DNA of 64,000 bases, taken from assembly GCF_004570325.1 (NCBI RefSeq), contig NZ_SPQO01000015.1, forward strand, positions 1-64,000, read 5' to 3'. Below are positions 1 through 8,076 of the stretch, in pieces. The stretch is from Mycobacterium sp. PS03-16 (GTDB taxonomy: Bacteria; Actinomycetota; Actinomycetes; Mycobacteriales; Mycobacteriaceae). A model generated the notes under the pieces. That model had not been told where the DNA came from and did no database searches. It saw nothing but the letters and a program-made list of their open reading frames with translations. The position numbers and the translations under genes were made by a program. Every line of letters starts with the position of its first letter. The first letter of the stretch is position 1.

Positions 1-848
1 TCGGGCGGCTGCGCCGTGCTGAACGTCGCCTTACCGGCGTAGTCCTCGCGGATCTGCTCGGAGTGCTGCTGCAATTCGGCCATCTGCTTCTGGATGGCAT
101 TGACGACATCCGGGTCGCCGAACCAGCCGCGGCTCATCTCCGCCTTGAGCCGGTCCTCGAGACCCTTGTAGTTCGCGGCGATCGCGGTGTGCGCCCGGTA
201 GGCCTCCTGATGGGCCTCGGCCACCTTGGCCGCCGCCGCCGCGAGCTCACGCCAGGCCTGCGACAGCTCGGTGACCCACTGCCGGTACTTCGTAAATCGT
301 TCGGCTGCAGCGTAAGCCGCGTCGCCCTCCCAGTTGCCGACCGGGCTGTCCGGCAGGTCGGCCACCAGCTCATCGGCCATCGTGTTGTACTGGATCGCGG
401 CCCGCAGCGCCGTCGCGGCGCCCTGGTTCGCCTCGAACTGCGCCTGAGTGGCCATCACATCGCTGTAGCCGCCGGGGTCCAGCGACTTCGGCAGCGGCAC
501 GGCCCCGGGCACGGGCGGCAGCGACGCACCCGGCGACAGCGAGATCGCGTCCATCGCCGCACGCCGCTCGGGATTCTCGATGGCGACCCGGTACTCGCTG
601 TCGACGGTGCCGTACGCCGTGGCCGCCTCGCGCAGGACCCCGGCGAACCGCTGTGCCTCGGCCCTGGCGTACTCGTTGTACTCGGCGAGCGCCCGGGCGT
701 TGGTGTTGATGTTCTCGGCGACGGCGGGGGCGAACGGAAGGCCGTCGGGCGGCATGACGTTCTCGGGCGCGGGCGGCCACTGCTTACCCTCCAGCACACC
801 GGCGCGCGCGTTGAGCGCTTCTTGTTCGACCTGAAGCTGATCCCCCAT
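1..848 (-). CDS. espB: ESX-1 secretion-associated protein EspB (C-terminus cut by window edge)
   Basis: EspB is an ESX-1 substrate with a PE-PPE-like helical fold; processed forms oligomerise outside the cell and support ESX-1 function. About 282 residues are present. Visible hallmarks are a WxG motif (NWEGDAA), an upstream Y-x-x-x-E-like turn (YNEYARAEA), and a run AATAYGTVD matching the EspB-type helical hairpin. The ATG at 848 follows a strong AAAGGAG ribosome site. It lies 51 bases after eccE1 on the same strand, the order mycP1-eccE1-espB known from ESX-1 loci. The C-terminal Pro/Gly-rich region and MycP1 cleavage site lie outside the window. Identity rests on motifs plus context. Confidence 0.85.
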   Translation of the reverse strand, partial: MGDQLQVEQEALNARAGVLEGKQWPPAPENVMPPDGLPFAPAVAENINTNARALAEYNEYARAEAQRFAGVLREAATAYGTVDSEYRVAIENPERRAAMDAISLSPGASLPPVPGAVPLPKSLDPGGYSDVMATQAQFEANQGAATALRAAIQYNTMADELVADLPDSPVGNWEGDAAYAAAERFTKYRQWVTELSQAWRELAAAAAKVAEAHQEAYRAHTAIAANYKGLEDRLKAEMSRGWFGDPDVVNAIQKQMAELQQHSEQIREDYAGKATFSTAQPP

Positions 849-899
849 GTGGCACTCCTTTTCAGGTCACCGCGTCGCGGTGTCCAGCGAATCCATTCT

Positions 900-2297
900 C
901 TACTGCTCCAGCGCCATCTGGTAACGGCTTTCCTCACGCGGATTGATCAGCCGGATCGGCAACTGGCGGTGCCGCGGCGTGTCGATGAAGTTGTGGCGGA
1001 GGATGACCCGGCCCACACCCGCATGCGGGCTGAGGTAGGTCGTGGCGTTGGGCCAGGACAGTTTCGCGACCTGACCGATCCGGCCGTTCACGAACGTGGC
1101 GAACTCCCGGAACTGCGGTCCGAGCGTCACCTGGGCGCCGGCGGCCGCCGAGCGCACGACGAACTGCGTGAACAGGCGCGCGTCGCCGAGGTTGATGCTG
1201 ACGTCGACATCGTCGAACGGCATGTAGACGGGGTAGCGGTCGGCGGTCTCGCCGATCAGGATGCCGGCCGACCCGATGGGCATCTCGTAGTGCCTGTCGG
1301 TGACCGGGCTGATGCCCTGCAGCGCCGCGCGCTGCCCACCGAACAGGCACGAAAAGCCGCGCGGCGTCGTGGGATTGGCCAGCGTCGTCAACAGCACGGT
1401 GATCGTCGGCGCCTCGCCCGGCCGGATGCGCATCCGGGTGATGGTGTGGTCGGCGCGGGCCGACCACCACACGTCCGGTCCGCCCGGCGCGTTGTACGCC
1501 GCGGTGAACGTGCTGCGGCCCTTAATGGTCGACCACGTCTCGCGCTCGAAGCTGACCTCGGTGGCCCGGTCGAAGTCGTCGAAGCTGCGGCTGCACCGCG
1601 CGTCGATCCCGTTGCCGGCCAGTTGATCGGCGATGCGGGTGGTGGACGCGACGAGATAGCGGGCCAGCCCGCCGAGGCCGGCGTCGCGGCGCTGGGCGGG
1701 TCTGCGCGTCAGCTTCGGATCGGCGCGCAGCACGATCCACGTCCGCCGGTTCGCCGGCGCCGGGTACGGGCCGACGACCTGCTCGTAGAGCGCCACCAGG
1801 CTGGCCGGCGCCGTCTTGCCGACGCGGTAGCCCGCCGACACCACGTCGGCCTCCAGCTCCGGGCAGTGCGCGGCGAGCAGTTTCTCGACCAGTTCGGTGT
1901 CGAGCACGTCGTCGGTGAACGACTTGCCGTTCACCACCACGGTCGGGGTGAACGGCCGCGGCACCAGCTCGATGGCCGACATCAGGTACTCGCCCTGCCA
2001 GCGCACCGCGACGTGGTCGCCGGGCAGCACGGTCGCGCCGACCGCGGGCTCCGACGGTGCGGGCGGGGTGCTGCGATGCCGCCGCCGCCACGCGAACAGC
2101 GCGGCGATCCACCCGGTCAGGCGGCGGCCGCGGATGGTCACCACCGCCGTCAGCGCGATCAGCACCGACACCGTGACACCGACCCACAGCAGGTTCAGCG
2201 GGACGAAGATCGCGATGCACGCCGGGATCAGCACCGCCGCCGAGATGGAGTGGCCGGTGGTCAGCCGGAGCCCGAACTGCCCGAACAGCGTCTTCAT
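900..2297 (-). CDS. eccE1: type VII secretion core component EccE1
   Basis: EccE is a membrane component at the periphery of the ESX (type VII) inner-membrane complex. The 465-residue protein has two adjacent hydrophobic segments near the N-terminus (about residues 15-60, including AAVLIPACIAIFVPLNLLW) followed by a long soluble domain, the usual EccE plan and length. Its ATG at 2297 overlaps the mycP1 stop in an ATGA arrangement, so the two are translationally coupled, and espB follows. The paralogue assignment to ESX-1 rather than ESX-3 comes from espB next to it; ESX-3 has no espB. Confidence 0.88.
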   Translation of the reverse strand: MKTLFGQFGLRLTTGHSISAAVLIPACIAIFVPLNLLWVGVTVSVLIALTAVVTIRGRRLTGWIAALFAWRRRHRSTPPAPSEPAVGATVLPGDHVAVRWQGEYLMSAIELVPRPFTPTVVVNGKSFTDDVLDTELVEKLLAAHCPELEADVVSAGYRVGKTAPASLVALYEQVVGPYPAPANRRTWIVLRADPKLTRRPAQRRDAGLGGLARYLVASTTRIADQLAGNGIDARCSRSFDDFDRATEVSFERETWSTIKGRSTFTAAYNAPGGPDVWWSARADHTITRMRIRPGEAPTITVLLTTLANPTTPRGFSCLFGGQRAALQGISPVTDRHYEMPIGSAGILIGETADRYPVYMPFDDVDVSINLGDARLFTQFVVRSAAAGAQVTLGPQFREFATFVNGRIGQVAKLSWPNATTYLSPHAGVGRVILRHNFIDTPRHRQLPIRLINPREESRYQMALEQ

Positions 2298-3640
2298 CGC
2301 CGCCTCAGCGCCCGCCGCGTCAGGGCCGCGATACCCAGCACCAGCGCCAGACCCGTGCCGATCACCACCACCCAGGTGATGGGTCCGCGGTCGGGGGGCG
2401 GCACGTACACCGGCGGGGGAAGTTGCTTGACGCGGTAGGGCACCGTGGCCGGACCGTCGGGCACCTCCCACGTCAGCGCCGCGACGGGATCGATGACGCC
2501 GGCGCCGACGTAGTTGTCGACGCCGCCGCCCGGGTGCCGCGCGGTCGCGGTGATCCGGTTCATGATCTGTGCGGGGGTGAGGTCGGGGAAGCGCTCCTTG
2601 ATCAGCGCCGCCAAGCCCGAGACATAGGCCGCGGAGAACGAGGTGCCGCCGATCGGGATGGGGCCGTCCTGACCGGAGAGCGCGTTGACCGGGTTGCCGT
2701 CGTAGCCGAGCGCGGTGATGTTGGCGCCGGGCGCGGCCGCACCGACCCACGGACCCGACATCGAGAAGTTGCTCGGCTGGCCGTTCTCGTCGATGCTGCC
2801 GACCGTCAGGACCAGCGGGGAGTACCAGGCGGGGCTCACGATGGTCTGCACCTGCTGCCAGCCCCGCGGATCGGCGGGCAGCGCGGGATCCGGCGGCGGG
2901 TTCTGCGTGCAGTCCTGTCCGGTGTTGCCCGCGGCGACCACCACCAGGGCGTTCTTGACGTTGACCGCGTAGTTGATCGCGGCGCCCAGGCTGGTCTCGT
3001 TGATCCGCCGGGTGACCTTGTAGCAGGCCGCCTCACTGATGTTGATGACCTGGGCGCCGAGGTTCGCGGCGTGTACGACGGCGCGGGCCAGGCTGCGCAG
3101 CGAGCCCGCGGTCTGGGTGGTGTTCGGGTCGTTGGGGTCCTGGCGGGCGCCGACCGGCTGGAACGCCTCGGAGGTCTGGCGCAGCGACAGGATCCGCGCG
3201 TTGGGCGCCACGCCGATGAAGCCGTCGGTCGGCGCACCGCGGCCGGCGATGATGGACGCGGTCAGCGTGCCGTGCGAATCGCAGTCGCTCATCCCGTTGC
3301 CGGCCTGGTCGACGAAGTCGCCACCGGGTTCGGCGGGTACGCGCGGTGACCCGTTGACCCCGGTGTCGATCACCGCGACCGTGATGCCCGCGCCGGTGGC
3401 GAATTTCTGCGCCTCGGCCAGCTGCAGATAGGTGTTCGGCCACGGCTTGTCGGCGAAGTTCGAGTTCGGCATCACCGTGGGCGCCGAGCACACACGGCGC
3501 TGTTCGGTCGGCGAATCCGGACCGGTCTGGTCGGGCGGCAGCGCGCCGGGGTCGATGCCGGGTGGCTCGACCGCCCCGGCCGGCGGGGCGCTCACCAGCG
3601 CCAACAGCAATGCCACCAGCAGCACACCGATGCGACGCAT
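2294..3640 (-). CDS. mycP1: mycosin, membrane-anchored subtilisin-like protease MycP1
   Basis: Serine protease of the ESX-1 system: it stabilises the secretion complex and cleaves EspB. The 448 residues show a signal peptide (residues 1-24, MRRIGVLLVALLLALVSAPP), a subtilase domain with the catalytic triad Asp in AVIDTGVNG, His in CDSHGTLTASI and Ser in GGTSFSAAYVSG, then a Pro-rich linker and one C-terminal membrane helix (ITWVVVIGTGLALVLG) with a basic cytosolic tail. The start at 3640 was chosen because it places the signal peptide at the N-terminus; the frame is open further upstream but codes no recognisable protein. It is the first gene of the minus-strand set mycP1-eccE1-espB. Confidence 0.93.
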   Translation of the reverse strand: MRRIGVLLVALLLALVSAPPAGAVEPPGIDPGALPPDQTGPDSPTEQRRVCSAPTVMPNSNFADKPWPNTYLQLAEAQKFATGAGITVAVIDTGVNGSPRVPAEPGGDFVDQAGNGMSDCDSHGTLTASIIAGRGAPTDGFIGVAPNARILSLRQTSEAFQPVGARQDPNDPNTTQTAGSLRSLARAVVHAANLGAQVINISEAACYKVTRRINETSLGAAINYAVNVKNALVVVAAGNTGQDCTQNPPPDPALPADPRGWQQVQTIVSPAWYSPLVLTVGSIDENGQPSNFSMSGPWVGAAAPGANITALGYDGNPVNALSGQDGPIPIGGTSFSAAYVSGLAALIKERFPDLTPAQIMNRITATARHPGGGVDNYVGAGVIDPVAALTWEVPDGPATVPYRVKQLPPPVYVPPPDRGPITWVVVIGTGLALVLGIAALTRRALRRR

Positions 3641-3868
3641 CGCGCTACGCACCCCCCTTGTCGACCCGCGGGCACGTCGGGCGCCCGCTGTGCACAGCAA
3701 ACCGGACGTCGCTGGTGTGGCGAGCCATCCCGTCACGTCACGCCGTCCGGCAGAAAGCACGGTAGCAATCGTAAGGGGTGCCCGAGGGGGGCGGCTCCGC
3801 TTTCTTGCGGCAGCATGGACCGGCGGCGTCCGGCGCGTCCGGGTCAGGCGGACGCGGGGGTCGGCAAA
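3641..3868. other. spacer between ptsH and mycP1
   Basis: This 228-base stretch separates the fructose PTS genes from the ESX-1 genes, both on the minus strand. It must hold the mycP1 promoter unless the genes are read through from ptsH. I see no convincing gene, no strong hairpin with a T-run, and no clear -10/-35 pair in it. Confidence 0.4.
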
Positions 3869-4126
3869 CTATGCGTCGAGGTCCTGCTCGACCAGCGCCG
3901 CGACCGTGTCGAGGGCGGCCTGGTCGTCGGAGGCGACGGTCACCTGGGCGCCGTGCGCGGCGCCCAACGTCATGATCATCAACGCCGACCCGGCGTCGAC
4001 CGGCTCACCGCCGTCGACGGACAGCGTGACGGGCACGCCGGCGGTGACGGCGGCCTCGGCGATGATCGCCGCGGGCCGGGCGTGCAGGCCGATCGACGAG
4101 CCGACGGTGACGGTCTTGCTGGGCAT
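3869..4126 (-). CDS. ptsH: phosphocarrier protein HPr
   Basis: HPr carries phosphate from Enzyme I (ptsI, 8077-9789) to the fructose EIIA domain of FruA. The 85-residue protein has the usual HPr length, the phosphorylatable His15 in GLHARPAA and a Ser47 at the position of the regulatory serine (DAGSALMIM). It follows fruA on the same strand by 28 bases, with an AAGGAGAAC ribosome site before the ATG, so it is the last gene of a fruR-fruK-fruA-ptsH transcript. The position beside mycP1 is as remembered for M. smegmatis. Confidence 0.95.
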   Translation of the reverse strand: MPSKTVTVGSSIGLHARPAAIIAEAAVTAGVPVTLSVDGGEPVDAGSALMIMTLGAAHGAQVTVASDDQAALDTVAALVEQDLDA

Positions 4127-4154
4127 GGGTTCTCCTTGGGTCCGGATGGGATGG

Positions 4155-6209
4155 TCAGGCGGTGGCCAGTTCGGGGGTGGTCTCGGTGGCTGCGTTGGGT
4201 TTGGCGAACTGCTTGGCCGCGACGACCGCGGCGGCGGCCACGGCGGTGCCGACGGCGAGCGCCACCACGAACCACAGCAGGTTGCCGATCGCGAAGAACA
4301 CGAAGATCCCGCCGTGCGGCGCCTTGGAGGTGACGTCGAACGCCATCACCAGCGCGCCGGTCACCGCACCGCCGAACATCATCGAGGGGATCACCCGCAG
4401 CGGATCGGCCGCCGCGAACGGGATCGCGCCTTCGGAGATGAACGAGGCGCCCAGCAGCCAGGCCGCCCGCCCGTTCTCCCGCTCGGGTTCGGTGAACAGT
4501 CCTGGGCGCACGGTCGAGGCCAGCGCCATCGCCAGCGGCGGCACCATCCCGGCGGCCATCACCGCGGCCATGATGCGCAGAGAGGCCGGGTCGGCGACGT
4601 TGAGTCCGGTGGTGGCGAACGCGTAGGCCGCCTTGTTGACCGGGCCGCCGAGGTCGAAGCACATCATCAGCCCGAGGATGACGCCCAGGATGATGACCGA
4701 GCTGCCGGACAGCCCGCCGAGCCAGTCGGTCAGGCTGCTGGTCAGCCAGGCCAGCGGACGGCCGAGCAGCAGGAACATCAGCAGGCCGACCGCCATCGAG
4801 GCGAACAGCGGGATGATGACGACCGGCATCAGCCCGCGCGCCCACTGCGGGACGCCGATCCGGCTGATCCACAGCGCGGCGAAGCCGGCGATCAGACCGC
4901 CGACGATGCCGCCGATGAAGCCGGCGCCCACCGTGGTGGCGATGTACCCCGCGACGAACCCCGGTGCGATGCCGGGCCGGTCGGCGATCGCGAACGCGAT
5001 GTAGCCGGCCAGCGCGGGCACCAGGAAGAAGAACGCGAGGTTGCCGATCGTGAACAGCACCGCGCCCAGGTACTGCAGCAGCCCGCCCGACGGCAGGTCG
5101 GTCAGCGAGTTGTTCAGCGCGATGATCTTGCCCAGCGAGTCGGTCTCACCGTCGGGGGCGTTGGCGATGTCGTAGCCGGCGAACAGGAAGCCCAGCGCGA
5201 TCAGCAGACCGCCGGCCGCGACGAACGGGATCATGTAGCTGACGCCGGTCAGCAGGATCTGCCGGGTGCGGGTGCCCCAGCCGACGTCACCGGACGGTCC
5301 GCCCGCAGGCGCGGCCGCGGCCCCGGCGCTGCCCTCGACCCGGGCGGCGTTCGGATTGTCCGCCGCGGCAAGCGCTTCGGCGACCATCCGGTCGGGTTCG
5401 TTGATGGCGCGTTTCACCCCGGAGGCGATCACCGGCTTCCCGGCGAAGCGCTGCCGGTCCTTGACTCCGACGTCGGTGGCGAAGATGACCGCGTCGGCCG
5501 CGGCGATGGTCGCCGCCGACAGCGGGGTGCTGCCCGAGGATCCCTGGGTCTCGACATGCAGCGTGGCTCCGGCCTTCTTGGCGGCGGCGACCAGCGAGTC
5601 GGCGGCCATGTAGGTGTGCGCGATGCCGGTCGGGCAGGCGGTGATCGCGACGAGGGTCCTCTCCCGGGCGGCTTCGGGCGCGGCGGGCGCCGAGGCGGCG
5701 GAAGGGGTGGGCGCGGCCGGTGCCGCTTGGGCCGGCGCGGCCTGCGGGTTGACCACCCCGTCGACCAGGCCGACGACTTCGTCGGGGGTCGAGGCGGCGC
5801 GCAATGCGGCGACGAAGTCCTTGCGCACCAGCGCGCGGGCCAGGCTGGAGAGCAGCTTCATGTGCTCCGCGCCGCCGGATTCCGGAGCGGCGATGAGGAA
5901 CGCCAGATCGGCCGGACCGTCGGGGGCGCCGAAGTCGACCCCGGGCGTCAGCCGGGCGAACGCGATGGTGGCGGTGTCGACGTACGGGGAGCGGCAGTGC
6001 GGAATCGCGATCCCGCCCGGGAGGCCGGTGGCGGACTGCGCCTCGCGCGCCATCGCCGCGGCGGTCAGGCCCGCGGTGTCGCTGGTGCGGCCGGCGTCGG
6101 CGACCCGGTGGGCGAGACGACCGATGACGGCCTCCTTGTCGCCGCCGGTGTCGACGTCGAGCAGCACCAGATCGGTGGTGATGATCGGTGATGCGGTGGG
6201 ACTGGACAT
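4155..6209 (-). CDS. fruA: PTS fructose transporter, fused EIIA-EIIB-EIIC
   Basis: Imports fructose and phosphorylates it to fructose 1-phosphate. The 684 residues run EIIA (about 10-150, active His71 in GIAIPHCRSP), an Ala/Pro-rich linker (155-182), EIIB (183-285, active Cys192 in AITACPTGIAHTY) and EIIC (about 305-665) with many hydrophobic helices beginning at LLTGVSYMIPFVAAGG. Phosphate flows from HPr (next gene) to His71, Cys192 and the sugar. It sits 21 bases after fruK in the same operon. All three domains look complete. Confidence 0.96.
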   Translation of the reverse strand: MSSPTASPIITTDLVLLDVDTGGDKEAVIGRLAHRVADAGRTSDTAGLTAAAMAREAQSATGLPGGIAIPHCRSPYVDTATIAFARLTPGVDFGAPDGPADLAFLIAAPESGGAEHMKLLSSLARALVRKDFVAALRAASTPDEVVGLVDGVVNPQAAPAQAAPAAPTPSAASAPAAPEAARERTLVAITACPTGIAHTYMAADSLVAAAKKAGATLHVETQGSSGSTPLSAATIAAADAVIFATDVGVKDRQRFAGKPVIASGVKRAINEPDRMVAEALAAADNPNAARVEGSAGAAAAPAGGPSGDVGWGTRTRQILLTGVSYMIPFVAAGGLLIALGFLFAGYDIANAPDGETDSLGKIIALNNSLTDLPSGGLLQYLGAVLFTIGNLAFFFLVPALAGYIAFAIADRPGIAPGFVAGYIATTVGAGFIGGIVGGLIAGFAALWISRIGVPQWARGLMPVVIIPLFASMAVGLLMFLLLGRPLAWLTSSLTDWLGGLSGSSVIILGVILGLMMCFDLGGPVNKAAYAFATTGLNVADPASLRIMAAVMAAGMVPPLAMALASTVRPGLFTEPERENGRAAWLLGASFISEGAIPFAAADPLRVIPSMMFGGAVTGALVMAFDVTSKAPHGGIFVFFAIGNLLWFVVALAVGTAVAAAAVVAAKQFAKPNAATETTPELATA

Positions 6210-6230
6210 GGCGAGATCCTTCTCCTCGGG

Positions 6231-7208
6231 TTACGAGGTGGCCGGGGTCGGGACGATGGTGGTGACGGTGACGCCGTCGAGGTCGAGTTCGGCGGGTCCG
6301 GGCAGAGCGGAGCCGGGCAGGGCGGCCGCCGCACTGCCGTAGGCCACCGACATCCGCAGCCGCCGCGGCGGTTCGGCACCGCCGACCGCGGCGCGGACGT
6401 AGCCGGCCAGTGCGGAGTCGCCGGCGCCGACGGTGCTGCGCGGCACGATCGGGGGCGGCGTGGCCAGCCACGCGCCGGTCTGATCGACGAGCACGGCACC
6501 GGCCGCGCCCAGCGTCGCCAGCACGGCGCCGACGCCGCGGTCCACCAGGCGGCGGCACGCTGCCACGACGGGCTGCGGATCACCCTGTGCGACAGCGCCT
6601 TCCAGGCGCGCCGGCGACTCGCCGACCAGCCCGGCGAGTTCCTCGGCGTTGGGTTTGACGAGGTCGGGTGCGGCCCGCTCGAAGGCGGCCGCGAGCGCGG
6701 CCAGCGGCGCCTCGGAGGTGTCGACGGCGACGCGGCACGGCAGCGGCGCGAGCAATGCGACGACGTCGGCGTACCAGCTGTCCGGCAGCCCGGGCGGCAG
6801 CGAGCCGGACAGCACCACCCACGACGCGTCGCGGGCGGCCTCGGTCACCGCGCGGGTCAGCAGGTCGCGGGTGGTGGCGTCGAGCACCGCGCCGCGTTCG
6901 TTGAGTTTGGTGGTGGTGCCGTCGGATTCGGTGATCGCCAGGTTCGTGCGCACCGGTTCGGTGACCGGGACGGCGCGAAACGGCACGCCGCTGTCGTAGA
7001 GCGCGGTGACCAGGGGGTCGTGGGCGGCGGCGGGCAGCACGGCGACGACGTCGACGTGCGCCTGGGTGAGCGCGCGAGCAACATTGACGCCCTTGCCGCC
7101 GGGTTCGCTGGTGGCCGAGGAGACCCGCTGCACCGCGCCGCGGGCCAACGGGGCGGGCAGGGTGAGGGTGCGGTCGATGCTGGGATTGGGGGTGACGGTG
7201 ACGATCAT
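6231..7208 (-). CDS. fruK: 1-phosphofructokinase
   Basis: PfkB-family kinase converting fructose 1-phosphate from FruA into fructose 1,6-bisphosphate. The 325-residue protein begins MIVTVTPNPSIDRTL, typical of FruK, has the sugar-binding GGKGVNVARAL motif near residue 40 and the catalytic motif STVGAGDSALAGYV near residue 260 with the Asp base. The ATG overlaps the fruR stop (ATGA, 7205-7208), so it is coupled to the regulator gene. Length and motifs are standard. Confidence 0.95.
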   Translation of the reverse strand: MIVTVTPNPSIDRTLTLPAPLARGAVQRVSSATSEPGGKGVNVARALTQAHVDVVAVLPAAAHDPLVTALYDSGVPFRAVPVTEPVRTNLAITESDGTTTKLNERGAVLDATTRDLLTRAVTEAARDASWVVLSGSLPPGLPDSWYADVVALLAPLPCRVAVDTSEAPLAALAAAFERAAPDLVKPNAEELAGLVGESPARLEGAVAQGDPQPVVAACRRLVDRGVGAVLATLGAAGAVLVDQTGAWLATPPPIVPRSTVGAGDSALAGYVRAAVGGAEPPRRLRMSVAYGSAAAALPGSALPGPAELDLDGVTVTTIVPTPATS

Positions 7209-7972
7209 GCGACGACCACCTCGATGCCCAAGTCGGTCAGCTCACGGCGGTGCGCGTCGTCGATCTCGCGGTCGGTGATCAGGGTGTCGACGCGCTCGAT
7301 CGGGGCGAATCTGACGAACTCCTCGCGACCGATCTTCGAGGAGTCCGCGGCGACGACCACGTAGTTGGCGGCCGAGACCATGGCCCGCTTCACGGCGGCC
7401 TCCTCACTGTCGGGGGTGGACAGCCCGTGCCGGGCGGTGATGCCGTTGGTGCCCAGGAACGCGACGTCGACGCGGAGGTGGTCGAGCACCCGCAGCGTCT
7501 GCTCGCCGACCGCGGCCTGGGTCAGGCCGCGCACCCGGCCGCCGAGTAACTGCAGGTGCACCGACGGCACGCCGGCCAGCCGGGCGGCGATGGGCACGGA
7601 GTTGGTGACCACGACCAGTTCGCGGTCGGTGGGCAGGGCGGCGGCGATGCGGGCGGTGGTGGTGCCCGCATCGAGCAGCATGCTGCCCCCGCCGACCGGG
7701 CAGTAGTCGACGGCCGCCGCCGCGATGGCGTTCTTGTAGTCGGCGCGGCTGTTCTCGCGTTCGCCGACACCGGCCTCGACGAGGTGCAGTGAGCGGGCGG
7801 GGACCGCGCCGCCGTGCACGCGGCGGACCAGCCCCGCCCGGTCCAGGACGGCGAGGTCACGCCGGACGGTCTCGGTGGTGACGTCGTACGCCGCGGCCAG
7901 CTCGGCCACCGAGGCGCGGCCGTTCTCCATCACCAGCGTGGCGATGGCCTGCTGCCGCTCTTCGGCGTACAT
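7205..7972 (-). CDS. fruR: DeoR-family repressor of the fructose operon
   Basis: DeoR-type regulator of 255 residues: N-terminal winged HTH (MYAEERQQAIATLVMENGR, then VAELAAAYDVTTETVRRDL at about 20-40) and a C-terminal sugar-phosphate-binding domain with the DAGTTT motif near residue 95 that typically senses a phosphorylated sugar. First gene of the minus-strand operon and divergent from ptsI. The 104-base gap to ptsI contains a direct repeat that may be its operator. The ligand is probably fructose 1-phosphate, inferred from neighbours. The symbol is used by context; functional equivalence to other FruR proteins is not shown here. Confidence 0.88.
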   Translation of the reverse strand: MYAEERQQAIATLVMENGRASVAELAAAYDVTTETVRRDLAVLDRAGLVRRVHGGAVPARSLHLVEAGVGERENSRADYKNAIAAAAVDYCPVGGGSMLLDAGTTTARIAAALPTDRELVVVTNSVPIAARLAGVPSVHLQLLGGRVRGLTQAAVGEQTLRVLDHLRVDVAFLGTNGITARHGLSTPDSEEAAVKRAMVSAANYVVVAADSSKIGREEFVRFAPIERVDTLITDREIDDAHRRELTDLGIEVVVA

Positions 7973-8009
7973 GGGACTCCGTCTATGTGTGGGGTTGCCT
8001 GCGGTGTGA

Positions 8010-8026
8010 TTTGGTTATGTTTGGTT
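8010..8026. promoter_or_regulatory. direct repeat TTTGGTT, candidate FruR operator
   Basis: Two copies of TTTGGTT lie exactly 10 bases apart (8010-8016 and 8020-8026), one helical turn, in the divergent fruR-ptsI spacer. A third related repetition (GTTGT twice) follows at about 8041-8050. DeoR-family proteins often bind tandem short repeats. The binding assignment is inference. Confidence 0.45.
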
Positions 8027-8076
8027 TTACTCCCGTTCGTGTTGTGTTGTCAATGGAATTCTGTAATCTGGTTCAC

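Noticed and set aside
63..2438. 791-codon open frame on the plus strand opposite espB, eccE1 and mycP1
   Set aside because: Composition is Arg/Gly/His-rich with no domain; it is the antisense image of high-GC third-position codons of well-supported ESX-1 genes.
3432..6191. 919-codon plus-strand frame over ptsH and fruA
   Set aside because: Repetitive Arg/Asp/Gly/His sequence with no motif, wholly opposite fruA, whose three domains and active residues are clear.
7987..8076. 30-residue N-terminal extension of ptsI from a GTG
   Set aside because: Hydrophobic Cys-containing residues not typical of Enzyme I, and it covers the likely FruR operator region.
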